NCBI GenBank assembly: GCA_039193195.1
Contig: JBCCWS010000033.1
Coordinates: 1-64,000 of the forward strand
Direction of reading: 5' to 3'
Length of the DNA stretch: 64,000 bases
From: Pseudomonadota bacterium
GTDB taxonomy: Bacteria; Pseudomonadota; Gammaproteobacteria; Steroidobacterales; JBCBZW01
A model generated the notes under the pieces. It was not told where the DNA came from. It searched no databases and saw only the letters and a list, made by a program, of their open reading frames with translations. Below are positions 17,796 through 27,868 of this stretch, piece by piece (within the stretch, counting starts at the first letter, position 1; each line of letters opens with the position of its first letter). The position numbers and the translations under genes are program-made.

Positions 17796-20700
17796 TCAGC
17801 CGAGCGAACTCAGAAGAGTATTCGCGTCGTCGCGCTGCTCGGTGCTGCCTTCTTGCACCACCTCTTCGAGGATGCTGCGGGCAGACTCCGCATCGCCCAT
17901 GTCGATGTAGGCGCGGGCCAGGTCCAGCTTGGTGCCCACCTCATCGAGCGCGTTGTCGTCCGCCTCTGGGAACGCGATCTGGCTGGCCGGCACGCGCGTG
18001 GTCTCATCGCCATCGCCCCCCTCTCCTACGTGCGCTCGTAGATCGAGCACTTGGGCGCTCACGGTCTCGGCCGTGCTACTCACCTCGGGGGCGATCGGCA
18101 TCTGGATCGTCGGTGCCACGCTGGACTCGGAGAGTTCATCGTCACCGACTAGCGGCGTCTCCACGGTGCTCTCGCTGCCCGCAAGTCCATCTGGGCCGAT
18201 CATGGTAGCGGCGGAGATTAGCGCCGTGTTTTCCGCGGCATCCGGAGAGTCATCGTCAACTGGCTGCAGCATGAACCCCTCTTGGGTCTCATCCCCGAGG
18301 GAGAGGCCCCCAGGCAGCTCGAAGGCAGGCTGCTGCTCGGTATCGCCTTCACTGCCGCCATCGCCAAGGGTCAGGTTCTTGCCCGTGACGTCGCCCTGCG
18401 GCAGCTCCTCGGTCACTTCGAAGGGCGAGTTGTCCTCCTCTGGCAGTTCGATCTTGAACTCGCCCGTACTTGCGAGCCCCAGCAAGTCTCCGCTGGCATC
18501 GAGTACGTGCTCCTCCGGCGGGGCATCCTGCTCCTTGGAGAGGTCGCTCTCGTCTACGACGCCGGTGAACGCGAAGAAATCGCCGAAGCCATCGTCTTCC
18601 TCGTCCATGTCGAGGCGTACGCTCGTTTCTGGCGGCGCCTCGGGCGCGATCGTCTGCCCCAAGTCGAGGGACAGATCGAGATGGTCGGCCCCATCGGTAG
18701 CCGGCGCCATGCGCTCCTCCAGCTTGCGCGCGATTTCGGTGAGTTCTTCGTCGGGCTCGAGATCCCCATCCGCGCCGAGCGTCGTCTCATCGACGTTCAC
18801 CTCCGGCACCCCGATATCCTCGAGCTTGACCTCCGTGTCTTCCTCATCCGCGTCCGGCAGGGGGGGCGGCAAGTCGAGATCGATGTCCAGGGCGCCATCG
18901 GCGCTCGAGCCATCTGTGCCATCCGCGACGAGGGCCTGCAACTCATCCTCGGCGCCAAACTCGGGCACCTCGGGCAGTTCGTCCAGACCGATGTCCAGCA
19001 CGTCGTCATCGCCCGTCGAGGCGCTGTCGAGGCTCAGGTCCTGAGGCGTCGAGGCAGTCTGCAGACCGACGTCGAGATCCGCCACCGCGCCCGCGCTATC
19101 GCCGCCCTCGGTGGCAAAGAGATCGTCGTCGGGGCAGATCTGCCGGCCCATGATGGCGAATTTCTCCCAGCCGCCCTCAGCATCGGATAGGGACGGCTTA
19201 AGACGTTCGGCCGCCTCGCGGAAGGCGTCCTTGTTGCCCCAGACGAAGTAAATCTCCAGAAGCTTGGCCTGTAGGTCCTTCCGATCGGGCTCCGTCTCCA
19301 GCGCCTTGTTGATCAAGTCAGCCGCTTGATCGAACAAGCCGTAGGCCATGTGGAAATCAGCTTCCGACATCGGGTCGTTGCCGTCCTCGCCGCCGTCACC
19401 GATGTCGATCAGCTGGGTCGGCTCGTGCAGCGGCGTACTCGCCGAGGTGGTCGTGCTCGCACTCGTAGTCCCCACCGCCTCGAACTGGCCCGTATCACTG
19501 AATTCGCCGACTTCCATCGGCTGGGCGATGCTGACCTGCGCCGTATCCTCCACGGCAGGATCGACCAATGCGGTGCGGGCCAGCTCCTGGTCATCACCGG
19601 GCAGTTCCGTATCGATCGTAGTCGTGAAGCTGCGATCGCCGTCGACCCCCGGCAGGGGCGTAGCGCCGGTAGTGCCCATGGTGGTGGCGAGGGTGGCATC
19701 GAGGTCGACGTCGTCCTCGGGGAAGGCGCTCAATTCATCGAGCGCCTCATCGCCGCCGCTGACTCGGTTGCGAAGGAAGACCGCGACCGCACCTAACAGA
19801 GCTACAAGGCCGAAGGTGAGCCAAAGGAATCGATTACCTAGCAGCCCAAAGATGAAGTCCAAGGGCCCGCCAGAAGCCTCGGGCGGCGTCGTCACGACCT
19901 TGGTCGCCGCGTCGCGGCTCGAGGCCTGCGTTTCGGCCACAGTGGTGTCGGCCGCAGGTGGCGCTGCGGCTTGCTCTGCCACTGCGTCTTCACCGGCCGC
20001 GCCAGCTACCGTGTCGTCCGCGTCACCTACGACCCCATCGTTGGCAGCGTCGTCGACCAGCTCAGCCAGGGCGGCCTCCCCGCCCGGTGGCGCGGAGCCC
20101 TCGCCCTCACTCGCGCCGCCTGCGTCTGCATCGCCAAGACCGGCACCCGTATCGAGGGTGGCGCCCGGCGTCGTGCGCGCGCCATCATCCTGCTCACTCA
20201 TCTCGGGCACGGAGGCGAGGTTCGCGCCATCCGCGCCCGCCTCGCGCAGCTGGCGCTCTAGCTCGGCCAACTGTTCGTCGCGCACCCGTAGGCGCTCCTG
20301 GGCCTGTTCAAGCTGCTCGCGCTGCTCCTTCACCGTCTGCTGCAAGGCTTGGTTTTGCTCGCGGGCCGTGTCCAAATCGCGCGCTAAACCGGCGGTATCG
20401 CCATTGGGAGCCACCAGCTGGAGCTCCGGCGTGACAGATCCCGGCGCGGACGCGGTGGCTGTGCTGGCGTCCGAACTGCCGCTAGGCCCAGTGGGCGCGG
20501 CCAGCGGCGGCGGCGAGGCCGGTTGGCCGCGCCAGCGCGCTGTGTCCGCCACTAGGGTGGCGGCGGCCTCACCGGTGCTGACGCCACGAATTGTGTCGGC
20601 GGTCGGAATGCGCAGGGTGGAGCCCTGGCGCAGCAGATTCATGTTGCCGAGGAAGGCATCGGGGTTTTGGCGGTAGATCGCCATCATGGTCTGGTTGAGG

Positions 20701-21374
20701 CTGGCACCATTCGGCCGCGCTCGCGCCGCAATCTTCCAGAGTGACTCGCCGCGTCGCACGGGACCGTACTCGGTGCCGGCCTGGATGCCGTTGCTCCCGC
20801 GGCTGCTCGACGACGAGCTGCCACTCACGCGACCGGGCGGCGCGACGGGTGGAGGCGATGAGGTGGCTGGCGCGCGCGAGGAACGCGTCGGTCCGCCGAT
20901 GATGCCGCCGTTGCTCGCGCTGCTACTTCCGCCGCCACTGACCGCTGGCGCGACACCCGTATCGGCCTCACCTGGCAAGAAGGTGGGGGGATCCAGGAGC
21001 ACCGTGTACTCGCGCAAGAGGCGACCGCGCGGCCAATTGGCCTCCACCAGAAAAGTGACGAAGGGCTCGGTGATCGGCTGGTCAGAGCGGACCTGCAGCA
21101 CGTCTTCGCCATTCGCGGTGCGCGTGGCTTGGAAGGTGAGCGTGGTCAGAAACTGTGGGTAATCGATGCCGTACTGGTCGAACAGCTCGCGTGAGGCGAG
21201 CGTGGCTTCCAGTTCATTGAGGTCACCGGGAAGGGCAGCGACGATTTCGATCTGAGCATCGAGTCGTTGGTTGAGCCCTGAGTTGAGGGTGATGTCCCCC
21301 AGACCCAACGCTGCGGCGGTCCCCGACAGTGCAGTGAGCACCGTCCCTAACAAGAGCTTGCAAACACGCGCCAT
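17796..21374 (-). CDS. fimV: FimV-family polar hub protein
   Basis: Large inner-membrane hub that binds peptidoglycan and positions type IV pilus and other polar complexes. About 1192 residues from the ATG at 21374 (MARVCKLLLG, preceded by GGGAG). There is a signal peptide, then the conserved FimV N-terminal domain (LGDITLNSGLNQRLDAQIE). A LysM-type motif (VRRGESLWKIAARA), a coiled coil, one transmembrane segment (FLWLTFGLVALLGAVAVFL) and a very acidic cytoplasmic region follow. The C-terminal FimV/TPR motif is DLARAYIDMGDAESARSILEE. The place between asd and truA is conserved. Confidence 0.94.
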   Translation of the reverse strand: MARVCKLLLGTVLTALSGTAAALGLGDITLNSGLNQRLDAQIEIVAALPGDLNELEATLASRELFDQYGIDYPQFLTTLTFQATRTANGEDVLQVRSDQPITEPFVTFLVEANWPRGRLLREYTVLLDPPTFLPGEADTGVAPAVSGGGSSSASNGGIIGGPTRSSRAPATSSPPPVAPPGRVSGSSSSSSRGSNGIQAGTEYGPVRRGESLWKIAARARPNGASLNQTMMAIYRQNPDAFLGNMNLLRQGSTLRIPTADTIRGVSTGEAAATLVADTARWRGQPASPPPLAAPTGPSGSSDASTATASAPGSVTPELQLVAPNGDTAGLARDLDTAREQNQALQQTVKEQREQLEQAQERLRVRDEQLAELERQLREAGADGANLASVPEMSEQDDGARTTPGATLDTGAGLGDADAGGASEGEGSAPPGGEAALAELVDDAANDGVVGDADDTVAGAAGEDAVAEQAAAPPAADTTVAETQASSRDAATKVVTTPPEASGGPLDFIFGLLGNRFLWLTFGLVALLGAVAVFLRNRVSGGDEALDELSAFPEDDVDLDATLATTMGTTGATPLPGVDGDRSFTTTIDTELPGDDQELARTALVDPAVEDTAQVSIAQPMEVGEFSDTGQFEAVGTTSASTTTSASTPLHEPTQLIDIGDGGEDGNDPMSEADFHMAYGLFDQAADLINKALETEPDRKDLQAKLLEIYFVWGNKDAFREAAERLKPSLSDAEGGWEKFAIMGRQICPDDDLFATEGGDSAGAVADLDVGLQTASTPQDLSLDSASTGDDDVLDIGLDELPEVPEFGAEDELQALVADGTDGSSADGALDIDLDLPPPLPDADEEDTEVKLEDIGVPEVNVDETTLGADGDLEPDEELTEIARKLEERMAPATDGADHLDLSLDLGQTIAPEAPPETSVRLDMDEEDDGFGDFFAFTGVVDESDLSKEQDAPPEEHVLDASGDLLGLASTGEFKIELPEEDNSPFEVTEELPQGDVTGKNLTLGDGGSEGDTEQQPAFELPGGLSLGDETQEGFMLQPVDDDSPDAAENTALISAATMIGPDGLAGSESTVETPLVGDDELSESSVAPTIQMPIAPEVSSTAETVSAQVLDLRAHVGEGGDGDETTRVPASQIAFPEADDNALDEVGTKLDLARAYIDMGDAESARSILEEVVQEGSTEQRDDANTLLSSLG

Positions 21375-21499
21375 GGTTACTCCCGAACGCCCGGATCTGC
21401 TTGTGGCCCCGACGCGAGCGCCAGGGCCTAGGGGACGGCAGCGGTGACGTTCCCGCCGGGTCCGCAACTGTTCACAATCCCTGTGAAGAGAGTTATTTA

Positions 21500-21528
21500 A
21501 CTATAGTCTACCAGTAGGAATCGGCCAA
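21500..21528 (-). promoter_or_regulatory. Candidate sigma-70 promoter for fimV, embedded in the asd 3' end
   Basis: On the minus strand TTGGCC (21528-21523), a 17-base spacer and TATAGT (21505-21500) form a good promoter. The -35 box lies within the last codons of asd and the -10 box just past its stop. fimV starts about 125 bp downstream. Confidence 0.55.
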
Positions 21529-22518
21529 AACCTCAGCGATTTGAACGCTGTTGAGGGCGGCGCCCTTGCGCACGTTGTCCGATACCACCCACATGTCGAT
21601 GCCGCGCGGGTGCGTCAGATCGCGCCGCACACGCCCCACGTACACGGGATCGCGGCCCGCGGCGTGGCTCCAGGCGGTGGGGAAATCGCCGGCCCGGTCA
21701 TCGATCAGCTCGACGCCAGGGGCCACCCGCAGCCAGTCACGCACCTGCTCGATTTCCGCGGGCTCGAGCGTCTCCAAGTGGATCGCTTCGCTGTGGCCGT
21801 AGTGCACCGGCACCCGCACCGCCGTGGGGTTCACGGCGATGCGCTCGTCGCCGAGGATCTTCCGCGTCTCCCACACCATCTTCATCTCTTCCCGCGTGTA
21901 CCCGTTGTCCTGGAACACATCGATCTGTGGCACTGCATTGAACGCCAACGGCACCGATTCCTCGGGTCGTCGCCCCGCGACGACAGCCTCCGCCTGGTGC
22001 GCCAGCTGCGCCAGCGCCGACTGTCCTGCGCCCGAGACCGCCTGATAGGTGGCCACGTTGATGCGCGCTATGCCCACGTTCGCGTAGATCGGCTGCAGGG
22101 CCATGACCATCTGGATCGTCGAGCAATTCGGGTTAGCAATGATGTTGCGTTGCCGACACTCCGCTATCGCATGGCCGTTCACTTCAGGCACCACCAGGGG
22201 CACATCGTCGTCGTAGCGAAATCGGGAGGTGTTATCGATGACGATACAACCACTCGCTGCCGCCTTCGGCGCGTACTCCCCGGACACCGTACCGCCGGGC
22301 GAGAACAACGCAATATCGATGCCGGCGAAGTCGAACTCCTCGAGCACTTCCACCGTCACCTGCTCACCGCGAATCGTCAGCCGCCGGCCGCGCGAGCGTG
22401 CGCTGGCCACGGGCACAATGCGCCCGCTGGAGAAGGATCGCTCCTCCAGAATCGACAGCATCGTGCGCCCCACCAATCCGGTAGCGCCGACCACGGCGAC
22501 GTGCAATGCGCGGCTCAT
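21508..22518 (-). CDS. asd: Aspartate-semialdehyde dehydrogenase
   Basis: NADPH-dependent reduction of aspartyl phosphate, feeding lysine, threonine, methionine and diaminopimelate synthesis. 336 residues from the ATG at 22518 (MSRALHVAVVGATGLVG). The dinucleotide-binding loop is VGATGLVGRTM, the catalytic Cys is in NPNCST and the active-site His is in VPVHYGHSEAI. Of the two paralogous types, the intact catalytic residues favour true Asd over a Usg-like protein. Confidence 0.95.
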   Translation of the reverse strand: MSRALHVAVVGATGLVGRTMLSILEERSFSSGRIVPVASARSRGRRLTIRGEQVTVEVLEEFDFAGIDIALFSPGGTVSGEYAPKAAASGCIVIDNTSRFRYDDDVPLVVPEVNGHAIAECRQRNIIANPNCSTIQMVMALQPIYANVGIARINVATYQAVSGAGQSALAQLAHQAEAVVAGRRPEESVPLAFNAVPQIDVFQDNGYTREEMKMVWETRKILGDERIAVNPTAVRVPVHYGHSEAIHLETLEPAEIEQVRDWLRVAPGVELIDDRAGDFPTAWSHAAGRDPVYVGRVRRDLTHPRGIDMWVVSDNVRKGAALNSVQIAEVLADSYW

Positions 22519-22626
22519 AGGCAAGTCCCGGGCAAACGGGCGTTATGGTGTCGCACGGCGCACACCGAAACTAACAACTGGGTCACATCCATCGCGCCAG
22601 GATCCTCAGTAAGGGGTTGAGCGGCC

Positions 22627-23733
22627 TCAGGTATCCGGAGTCTGGCCCGGGATGGGCTTCATCGGGGGCTCGACCCCCGCGTTCTGACCCCGATGCCGGA
22701 GCAGATGGTCCATCAGCACCAGGGCCAGCATGGCCTCGGCGATGGGGACAGCCCGAATGCCCACGCAGGGATCGTGGCGCCCGTGGGTGCGGATCTCCGC
22801 ATCCTCTCCCTGGGTATCGACCGTACGCCCCGGCAAGCGGATGCTGGAGGTAGGCTTTATCGCCACGCTCACGCGCACGGGTTGGCCGGAGGAGATGCCA
22901 CCGAGCACGCCGCCCGCGTGATTACTGGTGAATCCGTTCGGTGTTAGCGCATCTCGATGCGCTGTGCCGCGCTGCTCGACGACCTCGAAGCCGTCCCCCA
23001 CCTCGACGCCCTTAGCGGCGTTGATGCCCATCATCGCCGAGGCGATGTCCGCGTCGAGCTTGGCGAACACGGGCTCGCCTAAGCCTGGCGGGACACCCTT
23101 GGCGATCACGTTCACCCGCGCACCGACAGAATCACCATCCTTGCGCAACGCATCCATAAACTGCTCGAGTTCGGCGACGCGCGATGGATCTCCACAGAAA
23201 AACGGGTTGTCGTTCACCGTCTCAGGTTGAGGACAATCGAGCGGCAGGGGACCGAGCTGACCCAACCAGCCGTAGATCTCCACGCCCGAGTGCTCGCGTA
23301 GGTACTTGCGGGCGATGCCACCGGCGGCGACCCGCATGGCGGTCTCGCGCGCCGAGGAACGACCGCCACCGCGGTAGTCACGACGGCCATATTTTTGCAG
23401 GTATGTGTAATCCGCGTGACCGGGGCGGAACAGCTCCTTGATCTTGCTGTAATCCTTGGATCTGGCGTCTTCGTTCTCGATCAGCAAGCCGATGGAAGTG
23501 CCGGTGGTCACCCCTTCGAACACGCCAGACAGGATACGCACGCGGTCTGGCTCGCGGCGCTGGGTGACGTGGCGCGAAGTGCCGGGGCGACGCCGGTCCA
23601 GATCGACCTGAAGGTCGGCCTCCCCTAGGGCCAGGCCCGGTGGACAACCATCGACCACCGCGCCGATAGCGGGACCGTGACTCTCGCCAAAAGTCGTGAC
23701 CGTGAAGGCCTGCCCGAAGCAGTTGCCGGCCAT
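22627..23733 (-). CDS. aroC: Chorismate synthase
   Basis: Converts EPSP to chorismate with reduced FMN, the last shikimate step. 368 residues from the ATG at 23733 ([20 protein letters not shown]). Signatures include [37 protein letters not shown] and the C-terminal [14 protein letters not shown]. The ATG overlaps the prmB stop by one base (TGATG), so translation is coupled. prmB-aroC is a conserved pair. Confidence 0.97.
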   Translation of the reverse strand: MAGNCFGQAFTVTTFGESHGPAIGAVVDGCPPGLALGEADLQVDLDRRRPGTSRHVTQRREPDRVRILSGVFEGVTTGTSIGLLIENEDARSKDYSKIKELFRPGHADYTYLQKYGRRDYRGGGRSSARETAMRVAAGGIARKYLREHSGVEIYGWLGQLGPLPLDCPQPETVNDNPFFCGDPSRVAELEQFMDALRKDGDSVGARVNVIAKGVPPGLGEPVFAKLDADIASAMMGINAAKGVEVGDGFEVVEQRGTAHRDALTPNGFTSNHAGGVLGGISSGQPVRVSVAIKPTSSIRLPGRTVDTQGEDAEIRTHGRHDPCVGIRAVPIAEAMLALVLMDHLLRHRGQNAGVEPPMKPIPGQTPDT

Positions 23734-24674
23734 CAGCTCGCGCCCCCCGTCGCTGCCAGGGCGCGCAACTCCGGCTCGCGCAGTAGGCACACGCCGTGCC
23801 CGCCACGCTCGAACTCGAGCCAGGTGAAGGGCAGCTCAGGCCAGCGGGCCATCGCTTGAGGAGCGCTATTGCCCACCTCCAGCACGAGCACGCCGTCGGC
23901 AGTCAGGTGATCCGCTGCCCCGCGCAGGATCCGATCCACCAAGTCCATGCCATCTTCGCCACCGGCCAGGGACATGGTGGGTTCGCAGGCGTACTCCGCG
24001 GGCAGGCCCGACAGCTCCTGCGCCGCTACGTAGGGTGGATTGCAGACGATGAGCTGATAGCGCTGCTCGCCCAGGCAGTCCAACAGGTCCGAGTGCACAG
24101 CGTGAACGCGTGCCTCGAGGTCGTGGGCTGTGATGTTAGCGCGCGCAACGTCCAGCGCGTCCTCGCTTAGGTCTGCCGCGTGCACCTGAGCGTTGGGGAA
24201 GGCGTAGGCACACGCCACAGCGATGCAGCCGCTTCCCGTGCACAGGTCGAGCACAGCGCCTACGTGTTCAGGCTCGCCAATCCACGGCGAGAAGCCGCAC
24301 TCGATGAGCTCGGCCACCGGAGAGCGAGGCACGATCACCCGTTCGTCGACGAGAAATCGCAACCCGGCAAACCAGGCCTCGCCGGTGAGGTAGGGTGCCG
24401 GGCAACGGCGCTCCACACGCTCTTCGATCAGCGCAAGCGCGCGCAGCCTCTCATGCTCCAGCAGAGCGCCCTGGAGCAACAGATCGGGTGCCTCCCACGG
24501 CAGGTCGAGGGCGTGGCAGACGAGCAGCCGCGCCTCGTCGATCGCGTTATCCGTGCCATGGCCGAAATGCAGTTCAGCGGCGTGGAAGCGGCTCACCGCG
24601 TAGCGCAGTAAATCGAGCCCAGTGCGCAGCACTTGCGCTACCTGTTGCAGATCGTGGGCATGAGCGTCGTTCAT
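23733..24674 (-). CDS. prmB: 50S ribosomal protein L3 glutamine methyltransferase PrmB
   Basis: SAM-dependent N5-methylation of a glutamine in ribosomal protein L3. 313 residues from the ATG at 24674. The SAM loop is [14 protein letters not shown], the catalytic NPPY motif is [11 protein letters not shown], and an N-terminal helical domain precedes it. NPPY also occurs in PrmC and HemK; the position directly before aroC and the domain pattern favour PrmB. Confidence 0.93.
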   Translation of the reverse strand: MNDAHAHDLQQVAQVLRTGLDLLRYAVSRFHAAELHFGHGTDNAIDEARLLVCHALDLPWEAPDLLLQGALLEHERLRALALIEERVERRCPAPYLTGEAWFAGLRFLVDERVIVPRSPVAELIECGFSPWIGEPEHVGAVLDLCTGSGCIAVACAYAFPNAQVHAADLSEDALDVARANITAHDLEARVHAVHSDLLDCLGEQRYQLIVCNPPYVAAQELSGLPAEYACEPTMSLAGGEDGMDLVDRILRGAADHLTADGVLVLEVGNSAPQAMARWPELPFTWLEFERGGHGVCLLREPELRALAATGGAS

Positions 24675-24813
24675 CAATGCGGTCTCTCGTTGTCACGCGC
24701 CAAAAACGCCGAGCGATAGGCTCGCGTTTGCGGAGTATCATACCTGGCGACCGCCGGCGGTCTGCCCCGAGGCCCCCGCCGCCCCACCGCGAGCGACAAA
24801 GAACCCCCCCGAG

Positions 24814-25437
24814 ATGCAAAGAACCGGCCTGATCTTCCTCAGCGTCCTAGCCGTAGCCGCCGGCATTACGCTCTCCCGCTGGACCGCAACGCCCGCCGAC
24901 ACCCTCGCGATGGCCACCGCCTATCCACAACCCCGCCCCCTGCCCGCCTTCGCCTTGACCGACGATGAGGGAACACCCTTCACCGGCGACGATCTACTGG
25001 GTCGTTGGCGATTGCTTTTCTTCGGTTTCACCCACTGTCCCGACGTATGCCCCCTAACCCTGAGCCTGCTGTCGCGGGCGGTCGCGCCGGCATCACCAGA
25101 TGACACACCGGCGGCGCAAATCGTGTTGGTTAGCGTGGATCCAGAAAGAGATACGCCCGAGCGCATGGCAGCCTACGTAGCGCGCTTCGGGGAGGACGTG
25201 GTGGGCGTCACCGGCAGCGCGCAGGCGATCGCCGAATTCGCCGCCGCCGTCGCCATCGCCTACGGCAAGGTCCCCCTCGGGGATAGCGGCGCCTACACGG
25301 TGGACCACTCGGCGGCAGTGCTAGTGGTGGACCCGCTCGGGCGCATCGCCGCCGTGTTCAATCCCCCGCCTCCGCTCGTGGCCGACGTCGTGCGCGCGGA
25401 TCTCGTGGTGCTGAAGCGCCTAGCCGATCAGAGCTGA
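24814..25437 (+). CDS. SCO1/SenC-family copper chaperone
   Basis: 207 residues with an N-terminal membrane anchor (about 1-22) and a thioredoxin-fold SCO domain. The copper ligands are visible: FTHCPDVCPL (CxxxC) and a distal His in YTVDHSAAVLV. SCO proteins deliver copper to the CuA site of cytochrome c oxidase or handle thiols in the periplasm. No oxidase genes are nearby. Its 3' end overlaps the convergent msrC gene by 10 bp. Confidence 0.92.
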   Translation: MQRTGLIFLSVLAVAAGITLSRWTATPADTLAMATAYPQPRPLPAFALTDDEGTPFTGDDLLGRWRLLFFGFTHCPDVCPLTLSLLSRAVAPASPDDTPAAQIVLVSVDPERDTPERMAAYVARFGEDVVGVTGSAQAIAEFAAAVAIAYGKVPLGDSGAYTVDHSAAVLVVDPLGRIAAVFNPPPPLVADVVRADLVVLKRLADQS

Positions 25438-25928
25438 CCCGGCCAGCGCTTCATGAACACCGCCGCCAAGGCCTCCAGGCCTCGCTGGTCGCGGGTATCG
25501 AAGCGATCGACCTCGGCGCTATCGACGTCGAGCACCCCCACGACCTTGCCGTGCCCATCGATCAGCGGCACCACCACCTCCGAGCGGGAGTCCGGATCGC
25601 AGGCGATATGCCCCTCGAATGCGTGCACGTCGGCCACCCGCTGGGTGCTGCCGGTACGGGCCGCCGTACCACACACGCCGCGCCCCCAGTCGATGCGCAC
25701 ACAAGCGCTCTTTCCTTGAAAGGGTCCCAGCACGAGTTGAGGGGCCTCGCCCGCACCCCCCTCATGGGTGAAGTAAAAGCCCAACCAGTTCACCGCCGGC
25801 AGGGCGTGGAAAAGAAGCGAAGCGGTGTTGGCCGCGTTCGCGACCGAGTCGTTCTCCGTGCCGAGGAGGGCGTCCAAGGACGTGGCGAGGGTCTCGTAGT
25901 CAACGGCGGCTAGATCTGTCGAAGCCAT
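25428..25928 (-). CDS. msrC: Free methionine-(R)-sulfoxide reductase (GAF-domain fRMsr)
   Basis: Reduces free Met-R-sulfoxide. 166 residues, one GAF domain. The three conserved cysteines of the family are visible in GKSACVRI, GRGVCGTAA and GHIACDPDSRSE. The following VVVPLIDGHGKVVGVLDVDS is typical. It overlaps the convergent SCO1-like gene by 10 bp and lies 33 bp upstream of the epmA stop on the same strand. Confidence 0.9.
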   Translation of the reverse strand: MASTDLAAVDYETLATSLDALLGTENDSVANAANTASLLFHALPAVNWLGFYFTHEGGAGEAPQLVLGPFQGKSACVRIDWGRGVCGTAARTGSTQRVADVHAFEGHIACDPDSRSEVVVPLIDGHGKVVGVLDVDSAEVDRFDTRDQRGLEALAAVFMKRWPGQL

Positions 25929-25961
25929 GGGGCGGCATCCTCTCGATAGGGCGTGCGCAAC

Positions 25962-26948
25962 TCAGGCGCGACTCAGGGGAAACGCCAACACCTCATCGAG
26001 GTGAGCTACACCAAGCATCAGCATCAGCAAGCGATCCACGCCAAGGGCGACACCCGCGCACGCTGGCAAGCCGCGCTCGAGCGCGGCGAGCAACGCTTCG
26101 TCGATAGGCAAGGCGGCAAGGCCAGCGCGTTCCCGCGCGGCACTTTCCGCCACGAAGCGACGGCGTTGCTCTTCGCTGTCGGTCAGTTCATGAAAACCAT
26201 TAGCTAGCTCAATCCCTCTCAAGTAGACCTCGAAGCGCTCGGCACGCGCTGGCGTGCCCGGGCGCACCTTCGCGAGTGCGGCGCGACTGGCGGGATAGTC
26301 GTACACCATCACCGGGCCCCCCTCTCCTAGCGTCGGCCCCACCACATCGCCCAACACTAGATCCAGGAGCGCTTCGCGATCATCCAGACATGCCTCTGGC
26401 ACGGGCACCCCGGCCGATGCCAGGCAGTCGCGAAATTCGCGCGCGGTGGCCATGTCGCTATCGAGGCCTGTGGCATCGGCGACGGCAGCATGGAAAGTCG
26501 TGCGCACGGTGGGCTGTTGCAGGCGGGCGGGCGGGACTACGGCGTGCAGGAGCGCATCCACCTCGTCCATCAAGCGATGATGATCGTAGCCGAGGCGATA
26601 CCACTCGAGCATGGTGAACTCGGGGTTGTGGTGGCGTCCGCACTCATCGTCGCGGAACACGTGGCAGAGCTGGTAGATGTCGCCGATCCCGCTCGCGAGC
26701 AAGCGCTTCATGGCGAACTCGGGCGAGGTGTGCAGCCAGGCCGGGCGGCCGGCGCAGCGTTGTACCGCGAGCGGCGCTAAGGCGGGATCGGTGCCGCTCG
26801 CCCTCGAGAGGATAGGCGTGTCGACTTCCAGCACCTCGCGGGCAGCGAAAAACGCGCGCAGCGATCGGTAGAGGGACGCCCGAGCCCGTATCGCAGCGGC
26901 GCTAGCGCTCGGCGACCAGGGACGCAGCGGCGCCGCGCAGTCGGTCAC
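25962..26948 (-). CDS. epmA: EF-P lysine lysyltransferase EpmA (PoxA/GenX)
   Basis: Class II LysRS-like enzyme that attaches (R)-beta-lysine to Lys34 of EF-P. 328 residues without the anticodon-binding domain. Motifs include [40 protein letters not shown] and the C-terminal [14 protein letters not shown]. The GTG start overlaps the efp stop (GTGA), so modifier and substrate are translated from one message. epmB, which supplies beta-lysine, is not in the window. Confidence 0.94.
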   Translation of the reverse strand: MTDCAAPLRPWSPSASAAAIRARASLYRSLRAFFAAREVLEVDTPILSRASGTDPALAPLAVQRCAGRPAWLHTSPEFAMKRLLASGIGDIYQLCHVFRDDECGRHHNPEFTMLEWYRLGYDHHRLMDEVDALLHAVVPPARLQQPTVRTTFHAAVADATGLDSDMATAREFRDCLASAGVPVPEACLDDREALLDLVLGDVVGPTLGEGGPVMVYDYPASRAALAKVRPGTPARAERFEVYLRGIELANGFHELTDSEEQRRRFVAESAARERAGLAALPIDEALLAALERGLPACAGVALGVDRLLMLMLGVAHLDEVLAFPLSRA

Positions 26949-27514
26949 TCCTTGACGCGTGAGACGTACTCGGCCGTCCGCGTGTCCACGCGGATCATCT
27001 CACCCTGCTCAACGAACAGCGGCACGCGGACCACGGCGCCGGTCTCCAGCGTGGCGGGTTTGGTACCGCCTTGAGCCGTATCACCCTTCACGCCCGGGTC
27101 GGTCTGCGTAATCGTCATCTCCACGAAGTTGGGAGCAGCGACGGCGAGCGGCTCGTTATTCCACAGCGTGATCTGGCAGACGGATTCTTCCTTCAGCCAC
27201 TGGGCGGCGTCTCCCACCGTCTTGGCGTCGGCGGCGTACTGCTCGTAGTTGTCTGGCACCATGAAGTGCCAAAATTCGCCGTCCGTGTAGAGGTACTGCA
27301 TATCCGTCTCCATGACGTCGGCAGCTTCCACGGAGTCCCCCGACTTCCAGGTGCGGTCCGTGACCCGCCCGGTCTTTAGGTTGCGCACCTTTACTCGATT
27401 GAAGGCCTGGCCCTTGCCCGGCTTGACGAATTCGTTCTCGACGATGGCGTAGGGGTCACCGTCGATGAGGATCTTCAAGCCGGAACGAAACTCGTTGGTG
27501 CTGTAGCTGGCCAT
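26945..27514 (-). CDS. efp: Translation elongation factor P
   Basis: Relieves ribosome stalling at polyproline motifs. 189 residues from the ATG at 27514 ([12 protein letters not shown]). KOW-like domain I carries the modified residue in the loop PGKGQAF, at exactly Lys34 as in E. coli, and two OB-like domains follow. Lys34 together with the overlapping epmA shows this lineage uses the beta-lysylation pathway rather than rhamnosylation. Confidence 0.96.
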   Translation of the reverse strand: MASYSTNEFRSGLKILIDGDPYAIVENEFVKPGKGQAFNRVKVRNLKTGRVTDRTWKSGDSVEAADVMETDMQYLYTDGEFWHFMVPDNYEQYAADAKTVGDAAQWLKEESVCQITLWNNEPLAVAAPNFVEMTITQTDPGVKGDTAQGGTKPATLETGAVVRVPLFVEQGEMIRVDTRTAEYVSRVKE

Positions 27515-27558
27515 TGCGGTACCTGTCGGCGCCCTGGGGAGCAGTTTGGAAGGGCGCA

Positions 27559-27587
27559 ATCATAGGCGATCGCCCATGGCATCTCCA
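27559..27587 (-). promoter_or_regulatory. Candidate sigma-70 promoter for efp-epmA
   Basis: On the minus strand TGGAGA (27587-27582), a 17-base spacer and TATGAT (27564-27559) lie 45 bp upstream of the efp ATG. The -10 box is strong and the -35 box matches 4 of 6 positions. Confidence 0.48.
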
Positions 27588-27868
27588 CGCTGAGCGTCGC
27601 TGGGAGGAGACGCACGCGCTTTCCATATTCCATCTGTCAATCTCGGAACGGGTTGGGGTAGGCTACTTAAAAAGGACGAGTGGCCGTCACCACAACGAGA
27701 ACCAGTAGACGGCTTTGCCAGGGTAGGCACTCCGTGTGAACAGCGTCGCGGCCGCGTCGGCGCGTTTCTCCGCAGAATTCAGCGTGCTGGGTGCAGCGCG
27801 CTCGGCCCCCCAGGGTACAAGGCATCTGGCTCGCCGCCCCATTGCCGTGTCTGCGTCGCGAGGACTCA
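27588..27868. other. Intergenic region between efp and the FimX-like gene
   Basis: Together with the efp promoter this is a 354-bp divergent gap. I see no convincing gene. Possible weak promoter elements for the rightward gene occur near 27650-27690 in an AT-richer stretch (CTACTTAAAAAGG), but no full promoter could be assigned. Confidence 0.4.

Noticed and set aside
19348-20676. 442-codon rightward open frame antisense to fimV
   Set aside because: Ser/Ala-rich translation with no domain; the sense frame is a canonical FimV.
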